DNA from: Euphorbia lathyris
Lineage: Eukaryota; Streptophyta; Magnoliopsida; Malpighiales; Euphorbiaceae
Reading direction: 5' to 3'
Assembly: GCF_963576675.1 (NCBI RefSeq)
Contig: NC_088915.1
Location: 32,145,501 to 32,209,500 of the forward strand
DNA: 64,000 nt
Both the position numbers and the translations under genes were made by a program. Below, piece after piece: positions 1-10,884 of this stretch. The first letter of the stretch is position 1; each line of letters begins with the position of its first letter. The notes below the pieces were generated by a model. It did not search any database, had not been told where the DNA came from, and saw only the letters and a program-made list of their open reading frames with translations.

Positions 1-2280
1 ATTTTTGCTGCAATCAAAGAAAAACATCCGGAGGATTGCCCGACACAAAGACATATCTATAATTACAGGGAGAAAATCAAGACTGAGAGCTTTGAGGGTC
101 GGGATGTAATCGGTCAGTTTTATCGGCTTGCTATAGATAAGGACTACATACATTGGACGCAAGCGATGCCGTGCAGCAATGTCGTGACTCACTTATTTAT
201 GGCACATCCAACATCGATCACACTGTTCCGATCTTATTACTTGTTTGTTGGTATGGATTCAACATATAAAACAAACAAGTATAAAATGCCATTTTTTGAA
301 ATCATTGGAATGACGCCTTCAAACAAAAACTTCTTGATCGCCTATGCAATCATGAAGGATGAAACTGAGGGTAGTTATATGTGGGTGTTACAAAAATTGA
401 AGCTTTTGCTCCAACCTGATGTGCATCCGACAGCCATTGCTACAGACCGGGAGTTAGGACTGATGCGGCCGGTTCGTGAGGTATTTCCTCATACTCATCA
501 TTTATTGTGCACATGGCATATTAATAAAGATGTGGAGGATAGAGTAGGCAAGTTGAGTGGAATGAAGAGGTTTGGTGAAATTTTTAAGAATTCCAAATGG
601 AAACGTATAATTGAAGCCCCGACAGTAGCCGAATATGAGGCGGCAGTGGTAGCCATGAAGAATACTACTATCAACTGGCCTCATGTGATTCAGTACGTGG
701 AGACCACATGGCTAGTGCATATTTGTCGAGCATAGACGAACGATGTGTTGCACTTAGGAAACACCACAACCTGTCGAGTGGAGAGTTCACATGCACAGTT
801 GAAACAGTGGCTGAATTCATCCACTGGTGCACTCGATACAGTGTGGGCGAAGGTGCACAAGGACATTGAGGCTCAGATCGAGGCGATCAAGTAAAACATT
901 TATTCTGTTATTTGCTTTAATCTTTTAAAATTTAATACATTAGTTTTGTAATCCTTCACTGTATATAATCAGATACTCACTCGAGGACTCGAGAAGAAGA
1001 TCTGCGGTGAATCACTGTGGAGCACCTTTCACATATCTCGACTTACACGTTTCACATTACTGCTTGGCTGTACTAAATGATGAGCTCAAGCGTATGCACG
1101 TATTGAGTATGGATGTGGTAAGTGAATGCGGATGCGTGTTGCCCAAGACTCATGGCATTCCGTGTGCATGTGAGCTTAAAACATATATTGACACAGATGA
1201 ATCGGTTCGTGTTGATCGCATCCATCCTTTTTGGAGATCTCTTGCGTTTGAAGGGTTGAGTGACATACCAGTTACTGCTCCAGTATATGCTGACGAGTCT
1301 GAGGATCACTGATTTTTTCAATCTCTTGTGGAAAAGGTTGAAAAATTAGATCCTTCAATGGTGCGTAGCATATCGATGATGATTCATGATCAGATAAACC
1401 CGGAACAAAGTGGCTTCAAAGAACCTGAGGTCAAAGACACTGTTAGGGGTAGACCAAAGGGAAATTCATCAACAAAACGAAATCCGAGTGCATGGGAGTA
1501 CAGTCAGGTACCACGAGGTCGAGCACGGTCCTCAAGTTCGAGGAGTAGTCGTAGTCGAGGCCGTTCCTCATCCTCATCTGTGCATAACAGCCAGATACCG
1601 GATATATTTTATTTCATTTATATATATGTTGAAGTTAAAGTAAATATATTTTTATTGATGAATTTCATATATTAATATTTTCAGTCGGATTTGATGCGGA
1701 TATCACCGGTTACCACCATTTACATCGGGTTCAAGGTCTCATCGTACCATTTATTACTGGATTCCATGATGTTGTAGCAGATGGTAACTGTGGATTTCGT
1801 GTTTTAGCCGATGCCATCATTTATAACCAGGAGGAGTGGAAGCTGATGAGAGTGCTCATAGAGAATGAGATGTGGGCAAACCGTGATCTGTATGCGCCAG
1901 TGTACGGGAACGGATTTGATGCTGCCCTCACACGTATTAAATGGGCAGGAGCGGGTTGTGGTGAGTCCCACTAGATGGTGAGTCCGGATGACTTATATGC
2001 TGCTGCATCTGTATTGAACGCAATAATTTTCCTTTTTACTGCACAACAGTTAGGATGTTGCACTATACTGCCGATGCGTTCGGACGATGGAAGACCACCA
2101 GAGCGAGAGATTGTAATTTGTCATTTGGGGAGTTATCATCACTACATACATCTTTATTTACATCCTACGTTTCTAGTGCCTCCCATTGCCACCCAATGGC
2201 GTTTATATTGTCATCCGAGTGTTCGTCACTTCGAGAATCTATACGCTGAAAGGAGAGAGGCTTGGACTAAATTATATTAG
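1..2280 (+). pseudogene. MULE transposase with SWIM finger and C-terminal OTU protease domain (decayed, 5' end outside window)
   Basis: Frame 1 is open from base 1 to 732 and reads as a FAR1/MULE-type transposase core: MDSTYK (first catalytic Asp, about 256), ATDRELGLM (second Asp, about 443) and, past a stop, CRVESSHAQLK (catalytic Glu, about 781). An intron (891-972) joins this to a second exon with a SWIM-like CGC-x6-HGIPCACEL motif (about 1124-1174), then a Ser/Arg-rich linker (RSSSSRSSRSRGRSSSS). After a second, poorly defined intron (about 1600-1684) comes an OTU-type cysteine protease domain with ADGNCGFR (about 1777-1800) and a His-containing HHYIHLYL strand. Such MULE proteins with OTU tails are known in plants. 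Breaks: in-frame TAG at 733, TGA at 1310 and TAG at 1972. In each case the same frame continues with family-like sequence. The TAGs at 733 and 1972 fall where tryptophan is usual. No start codon is visible. Confidence 0.88.
891..972 (+). other. Intron of the MULE transposase pseudogene
   Basis: Starts GTAAAA and ends TAATCAG. Removing these 82 bases joins codon fragments AA and A and carries the reading smoothly from EAQIEAI into YSLEDSRRRSAVNHCG, which is the expected continuation in this transposase family. Confidence 0.8.
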
Positions 2281-2383
2281 TTTTATATTTTGTGATTAAT
2301 AATATTTATTAATTAACTTATATTATTTTTACTGATTTTAGGACTAAATTGTATGGTATTTTTAGGTTTTAAGTACAATTCTG

Positions 2384-2458
2384 TATTTACGGGTTTAACG
2401 GCCTATTTACGGGTTTAATGGCCTATTTACGGGTTTAACGAACTATTTACGGGGTTAA
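2384..2458. repeat. Tandem repeat, ~20-bp unit, about 4 copies
   Basis: The motif TATTTACGGGTTTAA recurs at 2384, 2404, 2424 and 2444 (last copy partial, ACGGGGTTAA). It lies directly 3' of the transposase pseudogene, so it may be subterminal sequence of the MULE. Confidence 0.85.
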
Positions 2459-2472
2459 AAAGCTATTTTTTT

Positions 2473-2688
2473 GCCAATCCGACACGCGGGCGTGTGGCTA
2501 TCACGCCTCACCGCGTGGTCGGACGTTATAGACACACGCCTCACCGCGTGGTCGGGCGTGACAGCCAACTGCCCGACCTTGCGGTGAGGCGTGGGGCTAT
2601 CACGCCCGACCACACGGTGAGGCGTGATACTCATACGCCCGACCACGCGGTGAGGCGTGATATCCACACGCCCGCGTGTCGGATTGGC
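2473..2688. repeat. GC-rich palindromic minisatellite (subterminal MULE array?)
   Basis: Outer arms GCCAATCCGACACGCG (2473) and its complement ending ATTGGC (2688) enclose repeated CACGCCTCACCGCGTGG / GACCACGCGGTGAGGCGTG units facing each other. The whole 216 bp can fold into one hairpin, and it is far more GC-rich than its surroundings. Long frames on both strands here are products of the repeat, not genes. Confidence 0.85.
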
Positions 2689-2815
2689 AAAAAAAAATTG
2701 AAATTCCCCTCCCAAAACCCATGAAAGGGCATTTTCGTCTTTTCACGGGGCTAGTGGTGGGAATTTGGGGCTGGGTTTAACAACACTCTAAAAATATGAT
2801 AGTTGATAATTATTA
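2689..2815. other. Probable 3' terminal region of the MULE
   Basis: GC-moderate sequence (GGGCTAGTGGTGGGAATTT, then GGGGCTGGGTTTAAC) before the AT-rich flank. It could contain the right terminal inverted repeat, but the left end is outside the window, so the end cannot be proved. Confidence 0.35.
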
Positions 2816-3113
2816 TTCAATGTTTGGTATGTGGGATGAGGATGGAGATAAAATAATACATTTTACTATTTTAACCCTATTTAAACTACATAACATTAAT
2901 TTGAGGGATAAGATGTACTTTTCCATCCTATTAAAATCGCAGGAGCTTATCCCACCTCCTTATACCCCTCCTCTCCTGGGTATAGGATTTGAGGGATAAG
3001 AGGCTTATCCCTCATCCGTCTCACTCTTCTATCTCCCAAACAAACACGAGGTAACTTATCTCGTGTTTTTTTTATCCCTATCCCACTTTCTATATCCATT
3101 CTAACAAACACCC
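2816..3113. mobile_element. Putative MITE (Tourist/hAT-like)
   Basis: The right end, read in reverse, is GGGGTGTTTGTTAGAATGG, a terminal type seen in plant MITEs. The left end (TGTTTGGTATGTGGGATGAG) is a diverged inverted match sharing TGTTTG and GTGGGAT. Internal GAGGGATAAG/CTTATCCC words are also inverted. I found no clear TSD. Confidence 0.45.
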
Positions 3114-3424
3114 CGTTAGTTCATAACAGATTTTTATAATTATTATAGGTTTAATGTGAAAAAAATAAAAAAATATTTAATGTATTAAAATAAAACATCA
3201 ATTATTCAATCCACAATAAAGAATCCAAGGTGGTTTTTTTTTTTTTTTTTTTTTTTGTGTGGTAACAGATGTTATTTATTTTGCCTAAATACATATATGT
3301 TTGGAGATATATGTTTGGAGAGTAAGTTGTCATTTCATGATAAGTAAGCGTAGACTTACTTTAATAAACATCTTTTAAAATTTCAAATATGGAAGAATGG
3401 CGAGAAAATTAGGTACAATTCAAT
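3114..3424. other. AT-rich spacer, no gene
   Basis: Low-complexity AT-rich DNA with a T-run of about 24 bases near 3233-3256. I see no coding or structural signal. Confidence 0.7.
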
Positions 3425-3429
3425 TAAGA

Positions 3430-3675
3430 TGTAATACGATCAGTTTAGTTGAATTAAGGACAGTATGTAAGGGTAGATTAATATTTTTCATATTTCTAGC
3501 TGTTGTATATAATTGACCTTAATGGTCAGTTGTAGATGAACGATTCTTCCGCTCTCTAAGCTACGATTTTCCCTTTCTCACTCATCGAGTTACTCTCTAA
3601 TCTTCTCATAGATTCAACAATGTTCTTGATTCTTCAATGCTAAATGACTCATATTCATCACAATCTTAATTCTGT
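3430..3675 (+). repeat. 5' LTR of the Copia element
   Basis: Begins TGTAATACGATCAG and matches 8366-8628 except for about 8 substitutions and 17 missing bases near 3462. The 3' boundary is ambiguous by two or three bases (…TTCTGT or …TTCTGTTA). Confidence 0.88.
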
Positions 3676-3677
3676 TA

Positions 3678-3690
3678 TGTTATCAGAGCG
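3678..3690 (+). other. Primer binding site (initiator tRNA-Met type)
   Basis: TGTTATCAGAGCG follows the LTR after two bases. It differs at two positions from the usual TGGTATCAGAGCC complement of the tRNA-Met 3' end used by plant copia elements. Confidence 0.75.
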
Positions 3691-3818
3691 AATTTGCTGC
3701 GTTTGATTTCGAATTCCCTCGTCAATTTCTGTTTCATCAAGACCAGATCTAGGTTTTGATTTTCATCGCAATTTCTTCCAAATCTTTCAATTGCGAAATT
3801 CATCTCTGTGTTTGAAGA

Positions 3819-6800
3819 ATGGCAAATCAAACCAATCCTTCCCTCATCACTTCATCGAGTGGTCCAACTTTGATCTGTCAATCAGTAGGATCAATTGATC
3901 CTTCACAAAATCCTTCAAGCTGTTTTTATCTTCACTCAGGAGAGAATCCGAGTCTTGTTCTTGTTGCTCAACTACTTACTGGCAACAATTATCACTCATG
4001 GAGTCGCGAATTCAAGCGAGCGTTGCGAGCCAAAAACAAATTGTCATTCATCGATGGAAGTATGGAGATTCCTGCAATTGGACATGATTCTCGATCCGCC
4101 TGGGAAAGATGCAACACAATGATTTTTTCTTGGATTAGTAGATCTGTAAGTCCTTCGATTGCTCTTAGCATTCAATATTTTGACAATGCTTGCGATGCTT
4201 GGCTGAATCTTGAAAAAAGGTATTCTCAAGCTGATTCTATTAAGATTTCTGAACTTCAGGAACAATTGTATTCTTTTAGTCAAGGATCTTTGTCTATCAC
4301 ATATTACTATACACAACAAATGATAGTTTGGGAAGAGTTGATTAACTTTAGGTCATTATCTTTGTGTATTTGCACACCTACTTGTAAATGTGCACCTCTG
4401 TTGACAAAAGCTAAGAAGTTTCATGAAGAGGATCTTGTTATTAGGTTTCTCAAAGGTTTGAATGCTGCATATAGTGCTGTTAGGTCTCAAATTTTCCTTA
4501 TCAAGCCTATGCCAGATCTTACAACCATTTTGTCAATGGTCTTGCAACAAGAAAGGCAAAATTTGTCTAGTTCTGTTCAGATTGAGTCTTCAATCAATCT
4601 TCCTAAGTCTCACTATCAAGATAAGAAGAAAACTGGAGCCAAATGCAGTTTTTGTGATAAACCTGGTCACACTGATGACCAGTGTTATAAGAAGCATGAT
4701 TTTCCACCGAATTTCAAATTTACCAAGGGCAAGAAGGGGAATGTGACTGGAAATGTTGTTAGTGAAGATGGTGGCTCTTCAGGAGATCATACTCAGATAG
4801 TACATTCTGCATAGCCAGGGCATTCTACTTTCTATCCAGGGCAAGCTGTCGAGGCTGGACAAACAGGCATCACTTTATCTAAGGATCAATATGCCAAACT
4901 GATTGGCATGCTTGATGATCATAACAGCAACAATGTTGTTCATTCTTCCCATATTGTTGGCAATGTGGTGTCAAGTACATTTTCTCTACCTCATAAACAG
5001 CAAGATAGTCTATAGTCTCTTAGTATAGAGTGGATTTTGGGTAGTGGTGCTACAGACCATATAAGTAATACTAAATCTTGCTTTCAGGACTTACATACGG
5101 TTTCTAATGTTACTGTTAGGCTACCTAACAATCAACAAATTGATGTCCAACACGTTGGCACTGTTAAATTGAACGGTCATATTGTCTTGTATAATGTGTT
5201 TTACATTCCAAGTTTTAAATTTAACATAGTTTCAGTTAGTAGATTAATTGCAGATGGCAAAATTGCTTGCATTTTTACTGACAGAAATTGTTCTATACAG
5301 GACACACATCTTCAGCTGATGATTGGTTCAGCTATGTTGTGCAATGGGTTGTATGTTCTGTCACAGGAATGCAACTCTCCTCATAGTTTAATTTCTATCG
5401 TTACTGCTGTTACTGCAAATAAATCACAGCCTTTTTCTGCCAAGGAATTATGGCATCATAGGCTGGCACATTTTCCTTTTTCAAAGTTAGATATGATAGG
5501 AGGATTACCTATCTCTTTTACTTGTAATAAAACCACACTTGTTGAACATGTTGATTGCAATGTATGTCCTTTAGCTAAAATGAAAAGACTTTCATTTCCT
5601 TTAAGTGAGACTGTAACTACTTCTGTTTTTGAGCTAATACATGTTGATGTATGGGGTCCTTTTAATACTGAGTCTTTTGCTGGATATAAGTACTTTCTTA
5701 CTATTATAGATGACTATACTAGGTTTACTTGGATATATTTGCTAAAATCTAAATCTCAGGCTCCTAAGTGCATTAAGGGTTTCTATGCTTATGTTCATAT
5801 TCATTTTGACAAACCTATTAAGACCATCAGAAGTGATAGCGCTCCTGAACTCAAACTAGTGGATTTTTGTATAGAAAAAGGTATTGTACACCAGTTTAGT
5901 TGTCCATATACTCCTCAACAGAATAGTATAGTGGAAAGGAAACATCAACATTTGTTGAGTGTAGCTAGAGCCTTAAGATTTCAATCTGCTTTACCTTTAG
6001 AATTTTGGATAGATTGCATATGGCATTCTGCTTACTTGATTAATATGTATCCTACACCAGTCTTACAGAACAAAACACCTTTTGAAGTTTTACATGGTAA
6101 AGAACCTGTCTATACTGATTTGAAAGTGTTTGGTAGTTTAGTTTACATAATTAATTTTGGTCCAGGAAAAACAAAATTTGATACTAGATCCATTCCTTGC
6201 ATTTTTGTAGGTTATAAACCTAATGTAAAAGGTTACAAGGTTTATAATTTACTTACTCATTTATACACAGTGTCAAGGGATGTGAAATTTGTTGAGCATA
6301 ACCATTTAAACAAGAACATACTTCTTTATTTCCTGAAACTATTAATCCATCTTTAAATATTGATTTTTTACAAAGCTTGGCACCTACGTTTGATGATACT
6401 GTTGTACCCCAAAGAGCAGAACATGTTCATTCTATACCTTTATCACATATGCATGTTGAACAGAATAATGAAGTTCATATAAATGAACCTACGTTATCTA
6501 CTGATGTTTTTGATCATGATATTGTTCATAATGCTCCATCTGTTTCACAACCTAGTTCTATTCACGAACAAGAACAACTTGTTTTACAACCTGAGCCTGT
6601 GGCAACTAATGAGATGGTAGATGTGATTTTGCCCATTATAAAGTCTAGTAGGATTAAAAATAAACCTACTTATCTCACTGAATATCATTGTAATCAGTTT
6701 AGTTCCATTTCTTTTAATCCTAGTTCCAATGTCAAATATCCTTTGTCTGATGTCATTGGTAATGAGCATTTAAATGATGAGCATAAGCACTATGTTCTCA

Positions 6801-8348
6801 ATCTTACTATTTTACCTGATCCCAAAACTTACAAAGAGGCTGTAAAGCATGAGTGTTGGAGGAAAGCAATGGATGCAGAGTTAGCTGCATTGGCACAAAC
6901 CAAAACTTGGACTTTAGATGAATTACCTCTAGGAAAGAAAACAGTAGGTAGATTATGGGTGTTCAAGACCAAATTAAATAGTGATGGCACTATAGAAAGA
7001 CATAAGGCACGTTTAGTTGCAAATGGCTATACACAAATAGAAGGCATTGACTATAGAGAAACTTTTTCTCCTGTGGTCAAATTAAGCACAGTTAGGCTCT
7101 TATTGGCATTGGCTGCTATTCAAAATTGGCCATTATACTAATGTGATGTGAACAATGCGTTTTTGCATGGAGACTTAGATGAAGAAGTTTATATGGAACC
7201 TCCTGAAGGCTTATTTTTACCTAAACCTGGTTTGGTGTGTAAATTGCAAAAATCCTTATATGGATTAAAGCGAACTAGTAAGCAATGGAATTCTAAATTG
7301 ACTACTTTTCTAGAATCTCATGGTTATAAGCAATGTGAATCTGAACATTCCATGTTTTTCAAAGAAAATTCACATTTAATTACTGTGTTACTAGTTTATG
7401 TAGATGATATTATACTCACAGGTAATGATTGTGCTGAGATTGATCATATTAAAAGGCTTCTAAATGATAAGTTTAGAATAAAGGATCTTGGACAACTAAA
7501 ATTTTTCCTTGGTTTAGAAATTGCCAGAAATTCTACGGGTATACATATCTCACAAAGAAAATACACTTTGGAGCTTCTACAAGATGTTGGACTACTGGCA
7601 GCCAAACCAGCGAATACGCCTATGGATCCAACACTGAGATTGTCAAAGGATCAAGGAGAGCCTTTGGAGGATGCCACAGTGTACATGAGATTGATAGGAA
7701 GGTTGATTTACTTGACAAATACCAGACCAGACATCACCTTTGCAGTCAACTGTCTTAGTCAGTATTTGTCTAAACCAATGGATGAACATATGAAAGCTGC
7801 CAAAAGAGTTCTTCTTTATTTGAAGAAATCTCCAGGACAAGGGTTATTTTACTCAAACAAGTCTGAGTTAGCCTTGAAAGCTTTTTCAGATGCAGATTAG
7901 GCAACATGTATAGATACAAGAAGACCAGTTACAGGTTTCTGTATTTTTCTGGGTAGTTCTTTAGTAAGTTGGAAAAGTAAGAAACAAGTAACCATTTCCA
8001 GATCTTCAACGGAGGCAGAGTACAGGGTCATGGCATCTGTTGCTGCAGAGGTTCAATGGTTGACATATCTATTGCAATTCCTTGGAGTGAAGCACAAAAT
8101 TCCCATTCCAATTTTTCGTGACAACAAATTAGCCATTTACCTCACCAGCAACTCTACTTTTCATGAGCGTACAAAGCACATCGAGTTGGATTGTCACTTT
8201 ATGAGAGAGAAAAGCAGGACTCATTCATCCTCTTGTTGTTACAACAACAAATCAACTGGCAGATATACTGACCAAGGCTTTGCCATCAAGACAGTTTACT
8301 TTTTTCTTAAACAAGCTTAGATTGCTCAATATATGCATTCCAGCTTGA
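3819..8348 (+). pseudogene. Copia gag-pol polyprotein, broken
   Basis: Gag starts at 3819 (MANQTNPS) with the copia N-terminal LLTGNNYHSWSREF motif and a CCHC knuckle CSFCDKPGHTDDQC (about 4645-4686). Protease reads WILGSGATDH at about 5031, where the family has DSG: the catalytic Asp is Gly. Integrase keeps HVDVWGPF, a modified IRSDSAPE and QQNSIVERKH (the D, D, E residues). RT keeps LVYVDDI (about 7396). RNase H runs from about 7870 to the stop at 8346-8348. Breaks: in-frame TAG at 4812 and 5013, a 1-base frameshift near 6303-6308, TAA at 7139 just before CDVNNAFLHGDL, TAG at 7898 (a usual Trp in SDADW), and a frameshift near 8215-8240. It cannot make an intact polyprotein. Confidence 0.92.
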
Positions 8349-8365
8349 GGGGGGGGGGGGGGGGG
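8349..8365 (+). other. Polypurine tract: 17 consecutive G
   Basis: The gag-pol stop TGA (8346-8348) is followed by a run of 17 G that abuts the 3' LTR TG. Position and strand fit the plus-strand priming site. The pure G homopolymer is unusually long. Confidence 0.8.
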
Positions 8366-8628
8366 TGTAATAGGATCAGTTTAGTTGAATTAAGGACGGA
8401 TTAGGAATTAGTTTAATATGTAAGGGTAGATTAGTATTTTTCATATTTCTAGCTGTTGTATATAACTGACCTTAATGGTCAGTTGTAGATGAACGATTCT
8501 TCCGCTCTCTAAGCTACGATTTTCCATTTCTCACTCATCAAGTTACTCTGTAATCTTCTCATAGATTCAACAATGTTCTTGATTCTTCAATGCTAATTGA
8601 CTCATATTCATCACAATCTTAATTCTGT
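8366..8628 (+). repeat. 3' LTR of the Copia element
   Basis: Begins TGTAATAGGATCAG directly after the G-run. It is 17 bp longer than the 5' LTR (GATTAGGAATTAGTTT region near 8400). Confidence 0.88.
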
Positions 8629-8633
8629 TAAGA

Positions 8634-9421
8634 TGCAAGTGAATTTGGTTTCAAAAGTATTTTATTTTTTTAAAAATACATTATGATTTAATTTTTTATT
8701 GTTTAATCTCTCCATCTTTTAAATGGAGACATTACATTTTTTATTATTTATTTTTAAACATATTAAATTCTTAATCTTTTTAAATGAAGATATTAAGTAT
8801 TTTATCATTTATTTTTTGAACACATTAAACCTCTTTTAGACGATATACTTAATTATGTGTGTTATTCAAACTTCATGGTCTGTTTGTTTCAGCTTTTCGA
8901 AGGAACGTTTAACGTTTCAATCTAAACTGCATGAAATATAATGTTTGGTTAGATTTATATAACCGTATCGCTTAACGTTTTCTCTAAAAACTGCAGCATT
9001 TTCGATCTTTTCATGAACAAATGTTTATAGTTATTTGTTATTGACAAAATTATCCTTTTTATTTCCACAAAATATGTTTTTTCTTTAACATTATTTTTTA
9101 TTTCTATAACATAATTACCAAAAGAACAAAATTTTGTTGCTTTCAATAAATTTTTTATTTTTATTTTTATTATTTAGATTTTTTTATTAATTTATGTAAT
9201 ACATTGGCCTTGTTTATAGATTTTAGTTGTTATATGTTAGCTGATTACATTAGTTGTTAGCTGATTTGACTAGATGTTGTGTAAACTTGTTTGGTAAAAT
9301 TTAGCTGATTGATGTTTTTGTAAAATGACAAATAAAGACATGTTAAAACTTTTATTTGGGGTTAAAGAGTAGTAATTATGGGTAAAAATGTCATTCAAAA
9401 AAGATGAATCAATAAACTAAT
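8634..9421. other. AT-rich intergenic DNA
   Basis: No gene. 9205-9420 (GGCCTTGTTTATAGATTTTAG, TTAGCTGATT repeats) resembles the end of a hAT-like MITE that the next LINE interrupts, but I could not pair it with a right end. Confidence 0.55.
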
Positions 9422-9780
9422 AGAAAAAGCTCCTAAGTCTGATAATTTGGAAGCAATCAAAATGATTTCTAAGAATCATTCTATGGGTCTTAACAGTCGC
9501 AACCTCATCAAAGCTATTATAAGGCTTTGCTCCTCCTTTGAGTTCGTAGAGTTCAGACACATTTTTAGAGAGCAGAATCGTGTTGCTGATCGCTTGGCGG
9601 CGGCGGGCCATGAAGGGACGTTAGGCGTTACTACCCTTCCTGTTTCCCCTAGTTTCATCTCTCATCTTCTCTTAGAAGATAGGATTGGGGTTAGCTTCCC
9701 TAGGCTAATTCCTGGGTAGTTTGTTGTTATTCGTTTTTCTTTTCCTTTTCTACCAAATAAAAAAAAGAAAAAGCTCCTAA
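9422..9780 (+). mobile_element. 5'-truncated L1-type LINE (3' end) with 15-bp TSD
   Basis: The body 9437-9765 ends in ATAAAAAAAA and is flanked by the identical 15-mer AGAAAAAGCTCCTAA at 9422-9436 and 9766-9780, the signature of target-primed insertion. It encodes the last ~90 residues of ORF2 (9447-9719), the C-terminus of the plant LINE RNase H domain, with HIFREQNRVADRLAAAGHEG. The same family occurs at 29027-29240. Confidence 0.9.
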
Positions 9781-9944
9781 ACCCAGTTTTCTAAAATTAG
9801 CTTTGTGGAGCCAATAAGATTTTTTTAATATATAATAAATTTATACAACGTATTCTCTTTTTATAGGACCTTTTCGCTACTACCGCATTGTGCCATCCAT
9901 ATGCAAACTTAGGAAATCACTATTATAAGTAGCAAACTGCTTTG

Positions 9945-10563
9945 AACGAGCAAATTTCTCTAACTCAAGAGGATTTGAACCAAGTTGATTGGGAAAGCGA
10001 AGGCTGAAGCTTCTTTAAAGGGGGTTAATCGCGAGCAAGATAATCGCCTCCATACTCATATAGCTACCCTAAAAGCTCTGGAAAATGATCTGTAGAAGAG
10101 AAGAAATAAAGCTGCTAACTACCTGAAGGCGCGAGATAAAGTTGAAGGGGAAATGTACAAGCTTAAAGATCGGGTTGCCGAGCTTGAAAATGAGCTTGCA
10201 AATGAGAAAAAAGTGCTTCTGAGAAGGTGAAAGTTTCTTTCTTGACTCAAGATCTGCAAATAGTGAGAGATCCCTCTTTAACTCTTCAGGATAAAGTGGA
10301 CTTACTGAGGATTAGTTAAAAATAACCAACATTTCTATGAGCTCAATTGATTCAAATTTCAAGAAGAAATTGTCTTGACAATAAACGATGTTGCTCATCT
10401 TAGCCTTAAATGATCTCTTAGGTACAAAGTTTTCTTTTTACGCTCTTTAAAGACTCATTTTCCTGAAGTTTGTTTTGAATACTGGGCTAATCTCCTCCCT
10501 CTTAAAGATGATGAGCCCGTAGATGAAATGACCAATGAAGGAGAATTTTCGGATCCTTCTTAG
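9945..10563 (+). pseudogene. Antisense accessory ORF remnant of a Tat-type gypsy element
   Basis: From about 10003 the frame AEASLKGVNREQDNRL continues as a charged coiled coil (KARDKVEGEMYKLKDRVAELENE) with a TAG at about 10093. A later shifted segment reads LKTHFPEVCFEYWANLLP and ends EGEFSDPS before TAG at 10561. It lies 3' of, and opposite to, the pol remnant at 10885-14477. This matches the layout of the antisense gene of the young element at 52949-55157, whose C-terminal half is also coiled-coil followed by a YFSLAHPEIDF-type segment. Frameshifts and stops make it non-functional. Confidence 0.6.
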
Positions 10564-10884
10564 TACATTTTAAATTCATTTTCCTTATGTAAATGGATGT
10601 TTATTTACAACCAATTTTAATCCATGTAAGTTTTGACATAAATTTATGTTGAATGAATGGTATAAAGGCTCAATGTCTTTTTAGGATGCATCGACTTATT
10701 ATTGTGATTAGAATCCTTATAGCATATATAGGATTGATTGTTAATACATTCAAAAGAATTCAAAGTAAGAACTTGAAAAAGAATAAGGAACTTATCATTA
10801 CTCGAATGTCAAAGGACAAGATTATAATAATTTTTTCTTTACTGCCGAAGGGCAACATTACATGTTGAAACATCTACTAATAGG
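10564..10884. other. Spacer inside the old gypsy fragment
   Basis: AT-rich, no coding signal. It lies between the antisense ORF remnant and the integrase C-terminus. Confidence 0.5.

Larger units (their letters stand above)
3425..8633 (+). mobile_element. Ty1/copia LTR retrotransposon, near full length
   Basis: Two LTRs (3430-3675, 8366-8628) enclose a primer binding site, one broken gag-pol frame in the copia order (gag, protease, integrase, reverse transcriptase, RNase H) and a polypurine tract. The candidate 5-bp TSD is TAAGA (3425-3429 and 8629-8633). About 8 substitutions over 246 aligned LTR bases, plus one 17-bp gap, put LTR divergence near 3%. The internal frame carries several stops and frameshifts. 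Confidence 0.9.

Noticed and set aside
2455..2724. Open frames on both strands with TPHRVVGR repeats
   Set aside because: They translate the palindromic minisatellite and have no domain.
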